A stretch of 17,047 nucleotides of DNA from JACQHC01 sp035559715. GTDB taxonomy: Bacteria; Gemmatimonadota; Gemmatimonadetes; Gemmatimonadales; GWC2-71-9. The position numbers were made by a program, and so were the translations under genes. A model generated the notes under the pieces. It worked only from the letters and a program-made list of their open reading frames with translations, searched no databases and was not told the origin of the DNA. The DNA lies in the NCBI GenBank assembly GCA_035559715.1, contig DATMAW010000250.1:1-17047 (forward strand), written 5' to 3'. Below are positions 14,417-17,047 of this stretch, piece by piece. The stretch's first letter is position 1, and each line of letters starts with the position of its first letter.

Positions 14417-15215
14417 ACGCTCCGGCCTCGTTCACCACCTCACACTGGTATCGGCGCTCCAAGTCGGCGATCAGCCGAGGATCGGACTCCCGAACATAGA
14501 GCCGCCGGATGAGCTGTCCCTGGGCACGGTAGCCGTGCTCATGCTCCACCACGATGCCGAGATTCTCGACCTCAGCCATGACCTCTGCCCAGCGGAGAGG
14601 TCGTGCACGGTACGAGAAGAACCCGACGCCGGGCAGCCGCTGATCAACTGGGAGTGGATTGCCCTTCGGACCCCGAGCAGGCTCTGGCATCGGCCCATAG
14701 GGAAGCGGGAATGAGACGTCCAACATCAAAGAGTCGTCTTGCATCGCTGGACCGTCCCACGCGCATCCTGCCGTCAGGCTGTACAGCTTGTAGCCATCGT
14801 GAGTGAGATGGCATTGGAACCGCCGCCACCCGATCACGGGACCGCGAACCATGACCGGCGGCCAAGGAGCACGCTCCGGTTCAGACGGCGACCCGGTCGG
14901 GTTCGTCAGTGGGAGCGCCAGGGTGATGAACGGGATCTGCGCGCTTGGGCTCCACGTGATCGGTTCGCTTGGGCTCCACCAGCCGCTCAGGTCGCTCCGG
15001 CTCCACGATGAGCGTGCGAAGAGGTTTGCCGATGTCCATAGACGCCTCCAGGAGAAAGGAATCGGGGGAAACAGCGCGGCGAGAGAGAAAGGCCCGCCAA
15101 GAAAGAAAACTTTGTCTGCGAGCCGGTGGCCAAAATCTGATGAAGAAGCCTGCATATAGCGCGCCGCAACCACGCCGCAGTAGAGCCACGCCAGAATCCC
15201 GATCACCGCGAACAT
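14415..15215 (-). CDS. Unknown element-borne protein with N-terminal membrane segment
   Basis: This ORF of 266 aa starts at ATG 15215, three bases past the integrase stop, with AGGAG a few bases upstream. Residues 2-19 (FAVIGILAWLYCGVVAA) form a membrane segment and about 36-52 is a second hydrophobic stretch. The C-terminal part (about 122-266) is soluble and contains HLTHDGYKLYSLTAGCAWDG and RLIADLERRYQCEVV. The middle (60-115) is rich in Ser, Trp and Pro and looks least protein-like. A 52-codon frame (15039-14881) with GGAGG before its ATG overlaps there. The locus could therefore be one protein, or a short membrane protein plus a separate protein starting near Met122 (14852). No family is recognised. 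It lies between the integrase and the tRNA, as is usual for cargo at an element edge. Confidence 0.5.
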   Translation of the reverse strand: MFAVIGILAWLYCGVVAARYMQASSSDFGHRLADKVFFLGGPFSLAALFPPIPFSWRRLWTSANLFARSSWSRSDLSGWWSPSEPITWSPSAQIPFITLALPLTNPTGSPSEPERAPWPPVMVRGPVIGWRRFQCHLTHDGYKLYSLTAGCAWDGPAMQDDSLMLDVSFPLPYGPMPEPARGPKGNPLPVDQRLPGVGFFSYRARPLRWAEVMAEVENLGIVVEHEHGYRAQGQLIRRLYVRESDPRLIADLERRYQCEVVNEAGA

Positions 15216-15217
15216 GA

Positions 15218-16444
15218 TCACGCTCCTGGGCTGATCTGCATACTTGTGCTGCTCGATGCTTCGGTCGTCCCCGCACGGCGCACCGCGGGTTTCCCCATCT
15301 CCGCCCCAGGCCACAACTCCGCCAGCACCGCCGCCGTCGCCTCCATGCTCTCCGTCGTCGGCTGGATGTAGGTCCCCACCGTCGTCGCTAGCGTATCGTG
15401 AATCCAGTCGCTCGCATGCTTCGGCCCGAGCCGCTCGGCCACCAGCGTGGCCAGCCCGCGCCGGAACGCATGAAAGCCCCGGCCCTCCACATGCTCCACA
15501 CCAGCCCGCCGCTCCAGCCGCCGGAGACTCGCGTACATCGTATCCTCGCGCACCGAGCGCGCCGCATCGCGCCAATGCCAGAGCACCCAGCGGCTCTCGG
15601 TCCGGTGGTTCAGGGCCTCGAGCAGCGCCTGCCGCGTGAGCGGGATCAGGGGCACGATGCGATCCCGTTGGCCCTTGGAGCCGATCACATCCTGCCGGAA
15701 CGTGAGCGTCCCGCCATCCAGGTCCACATCGCGCCACTCCAGAGCCCGCACCTGAGAGATCCGCGCCCCGTAGACCAACTCGAGCACGATCAGCGTGCGG
15801 AAGCGCCACTCGCCCCGGCGGGGTCGCTCGAACAGCTCGCTCACCATCGCCCCGAGTTCCGCAGGCGCGTAGACCAGCCGCGCCGCACGGATGGGCGGCA
15901 CCTTGAGGCCATCCAGCGGGTTGTGCTCGAGCAGCTCCACCTCGTGCACGGCCCACCGATACGCCGCCTTGAGGTACTGGATCGTTCGCGCCACGGTGCC
16001 ATCGGCGAGCCCCGCCTGACGCATCGTGTCCATGGCAACCCGCACCGCGCCGCGGCGGAGGCGCTGCGCCACCGTCGTGGGATCCAGATAGCGCAGGAGC
16101 ACCGCCTGCGCCTCGGCATAGAGCCTGAGCGTGTCGGGCCGGAGCCGCTCGCCCGTGCGGTGGCTCGGTCGCCGGGCGGCGTCGGCGTTGTAGCGGCCCA
16201 AGAGATCGCTCACGGTCAGCGTGGTGATCGGCGTGGCTCGGCGCTGCGCGCGGGCGAGGGCGTCCTCGATGATCGCATCCGCTGCGGCGCGCGTGACCTT
16301 GGTGCTGGTGTCGGCGATCTTCTGTTGCCGCCTCCGTTCGCCGCGCGCCCACCACTCGATGTAGACCGCGCCATCGCATACAAACCGATTGGCCCGGTGC
16401 TGGCCCTTCGTGCCGAACTTGCGGATGTGCGTCCGGGGACTCAT
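15218..16444 (-). CDS. Tyrosine recombinase / phage-type integrase
   Basis: This 408-aa site-specific recombinase probably inserts and excises the element at tRNA-Lys. The catalytic domain has Arg228 (YGARISQVRALEW), a Lys at 257 (GSKGQRDRIVPL), His325 and Arg328 (HAFRRGLATL), His349 (WIHDT) and the nucleophile Tyr359 (GTYIQP). The usual LGH box is altered to DWIH. The N-terminal 70 residues (FVCDGAVYIEWWARGERRR) look like an arm-binding domain, and about 75-180 like a SAM-like core-binding domain. ATG 16444 is chosen because it overlaps the previous stop as ATGA; in-frame extension upstream is a shadow of that gene. It is transcribed towards the tRNA. The C-terminal 35 residues are Ser/Thr-rich and probably disordered. 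Confidence 0.93.
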   Translation of the reverse strand: MSPRTHIRKFGTKGQHRANRFVCDGAVYIEWWARGERRRQQKIADTSTKVTRAAADAIIEDALARAQRRATPITTLTVSDLLGRYNADAARRPSHRTGERLRPDTLRLYAEAQAVLLRYLDPTTVAQRLRRGAVRVAMDTMRQAGLADGTVARTIQYLKAAYRWAVHEVELLEHNPLDGLKVPPIRAARLVYAPAELGAMVSELFERPRRGEWRFRTLIVLELVYGARISQVRALEWRDVDLDGGTLTFRQDVIGSKGQRDRIVPLIPLTRQALLEALNHRTESRWVLWHWRDAARSVREDTMYASLRRLERRAGVEHVEGRGFHAFRRGLATLVAERLGPKHASDWIHDTLATTVGTYIQPTTESMEATAAVLAELWPGAEMGKPAVRRAGTTEASSSTSMQISPGA

Positions 16445-16767
16445 GGGCCGAAGTCCTCCGCGATCATCTCCGCCAGCCGCTCGGGGTCCGCGCCCGTCTT
16501 GGGTCGGCGCGCGTGCCGGTGCCAGATGCGCTCGCCGCGCGCACCACGCCGCGCGAGGCCCAGCCGCTCGCATTCGGCGAACCGCCGGACGCACCAACTG
16601 GCACTCGCGCCCGTCAGCGCCCGGAAGCTGTGCTCGGGGAGCCAGGCGGCGCGCAGCTCGGCGAGCGCGGTCTCGATGTCGCGCTCCCACTCCTCCGACA
16701 GCAGGCCCGCAGCGCGGCCATGCCGAATACGCTCGGCGAGACGATCCAGCGCCGTCATGCCGACCAT
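16441..16767 (-). CDS. Small basic protein, possible winged-helix DNA-binding protein
   Basis: I do not recognise a family for this protein of about 108 aa. It has a helical N-terminal half (ALDRLAERIRHG, LSEEWERDIETALAELRAAW). A stretch follows that could be a helix-turn-helix (LPEHSFRALTGASASWCVRRF), then a basic ERLGLARRGARGERIWHRH wing-like segment. Such a protein beside an integrase could be an excisionase, recombination directionality factor or regulator, but this is inference. ATG 16767 is preferred because AGGAGG (16777-16782) is nine bases upstream; GTG 16773 is only three bases from it. Its stop overlaps the integrase start as ATGA, so the two are co-translated. Confidence 0.6.
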   Translation of the reverse strand: MVGMTALDRLAERIRHGRAAGLLSEEWERDIETALAELRAAWLPEHSFRALTGASASWCVRRFAECERLGLARRGARGERIWHRHARRPKTGADPERLAEMIAEDFGP

Positions 16768-16776
16768 CGCCACCAG

Positions 16777-16782
16777 CCTCCT
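16777..16782 (-). promoter_or_regulatory. Ribosome binding site of the small basic protein
   Basis: AGGAGG on the - strand, nine bases before ATG 16767 and just after the stop of the VRR-NUC gene. It decides the start of the small basic protein. Confidence 0.5.
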
Positions 16783-16786
16783 AGGA

Positions 16787-17047
16787 TCATCCGATCACCC
16801 CCAAGTCCCGCAGTGTGGCGCTGAGTTCCGCCATGCCGCCGACGACCATCGGCTCCCCGCATGCTCGGCACGCCTCAAGGAACTCGCGCTGCTCATCGCT
16901 GAGCACGCCGCCGGGCCGTTTCAACTCGATCCACAACGTACCGCGGCCCTGTGGCAAGAAGGCGTAGAGGTCGGGCACGCCCGGCGTGTTGCGTGTCGGG
17001 GCCGCGCGCCAGTCCGAGAACGAGTAGACGCGGCAGCCGAGCGCGAG
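16787..17047 (-). CDS. VRR-NUC domain nuclease, 3' part
   Basis: The frame is open to the right edge, so this is the C-terminal 86 codons of a longer gene. It reads FSDWRAAPTRNTPGVPDLYA and, further on, LWIELKRPGGVLSDEQREFL. This is the core of the VRR-NUC (PD-(D/E)xK) fold: Asp in GVPDL, Glu and Lys in IELKRPGG, and the downstream Gln in DEQ. Such small nucleases are common in phages and integrative elements, where they act on branched or damaged DNA during replication. It precedes the small basic protein and integrase on the same strand with a short gap, consistent with one transcript. The N-terminus and any further domain are unseen. Confidence 0.8.
   Translation of the reverse strand, partial: LALGCRVYSFSDWRAAPTRNTPGVPDLYAFLPQGRGTLWIELKRPGGVLSDEQREFLEACRACGEPMVVGGMAELSATLRDLGVIG

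Noticed and set aside
14235..14714. 159-codon + strand frame after the tRNA
   Set aside because: It has no good ribosome site, runs antisense to the unknown ORF, and its first half is the direct-repeat region.
15216..16379. N-terminal part of a 654-codon - strand frame over the integrase
   Set aside because: This part is a shadow of the integrase frame. Only the last 266 codons, after ATG 15215, are kept as a possible gene.

Overview
This is a GC-rich bacterial window. It most likely comes from a non-proteobacterial, diderm soil or sediment lineage, and Gemmatimonadota is my best guess. That guess rests on secreted M28 and M24 peptidases side by side, a PQQ-type dehydrogenase, and a small lipoprotein resembling a family I associate with that phylum. 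No phylogenetic marker gene is present, so the assignment is tentative.

Region 1 (1-8000, + strand) is a tight operon for anaerobic dearomatisation of benzoyl-CoA and ring opening. The order is oah (cut by the left edge), a short-chain dehydrogenase, dch, four subunits of an ATP-dependent (class I) benzoyl-CoA reductase, a small CxxC protein of unknown function, had, and a hemerythrin-like protein. Four junctions are ATGA or GTGA start-stop overlaps and two more genes overlap by 22 bases, so the block is probably one transcript. Together the enzymes would take benzoyl-CoA to the dienoyl-CoA (reductase), hydrate it (Dch), oxidise the alcohol (Had) and open the ring hydrolytically (Oah). Both ATPase subunits are short (272 and 293 aa), and an SDR follows oah. 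Both points look more like the Azoarcus bzd type than the Thauera bcr type. Ferredoxin, ferredoxin reductase and benzoate-CoA ligase are not in the window.

Region 2 (8046-13956) holds envelope and secreted functions. It has a PQQ-dependent dehydrogenase-like protein with an unexpected CxxCH motif (+), an overlapping pair of secreted peptidases, M28 then M24 (- strand), a small lipoprotein (+), and a Met-rich Spy/CpxP-like periplasmic protein (+).

Region 3 (14110-17047) is the edge of an integrated element. An intact tRNA-Lys(CUU) gene is followed by an imperfect direct repeat. After that, all on the - strand, come an unknown ORF with an N-terminal membrane segment, a tyrosine recombinase, a small basic protein and a VRR-NUC nuclease cut by the right edge. 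The far end of the element lies outside the window.
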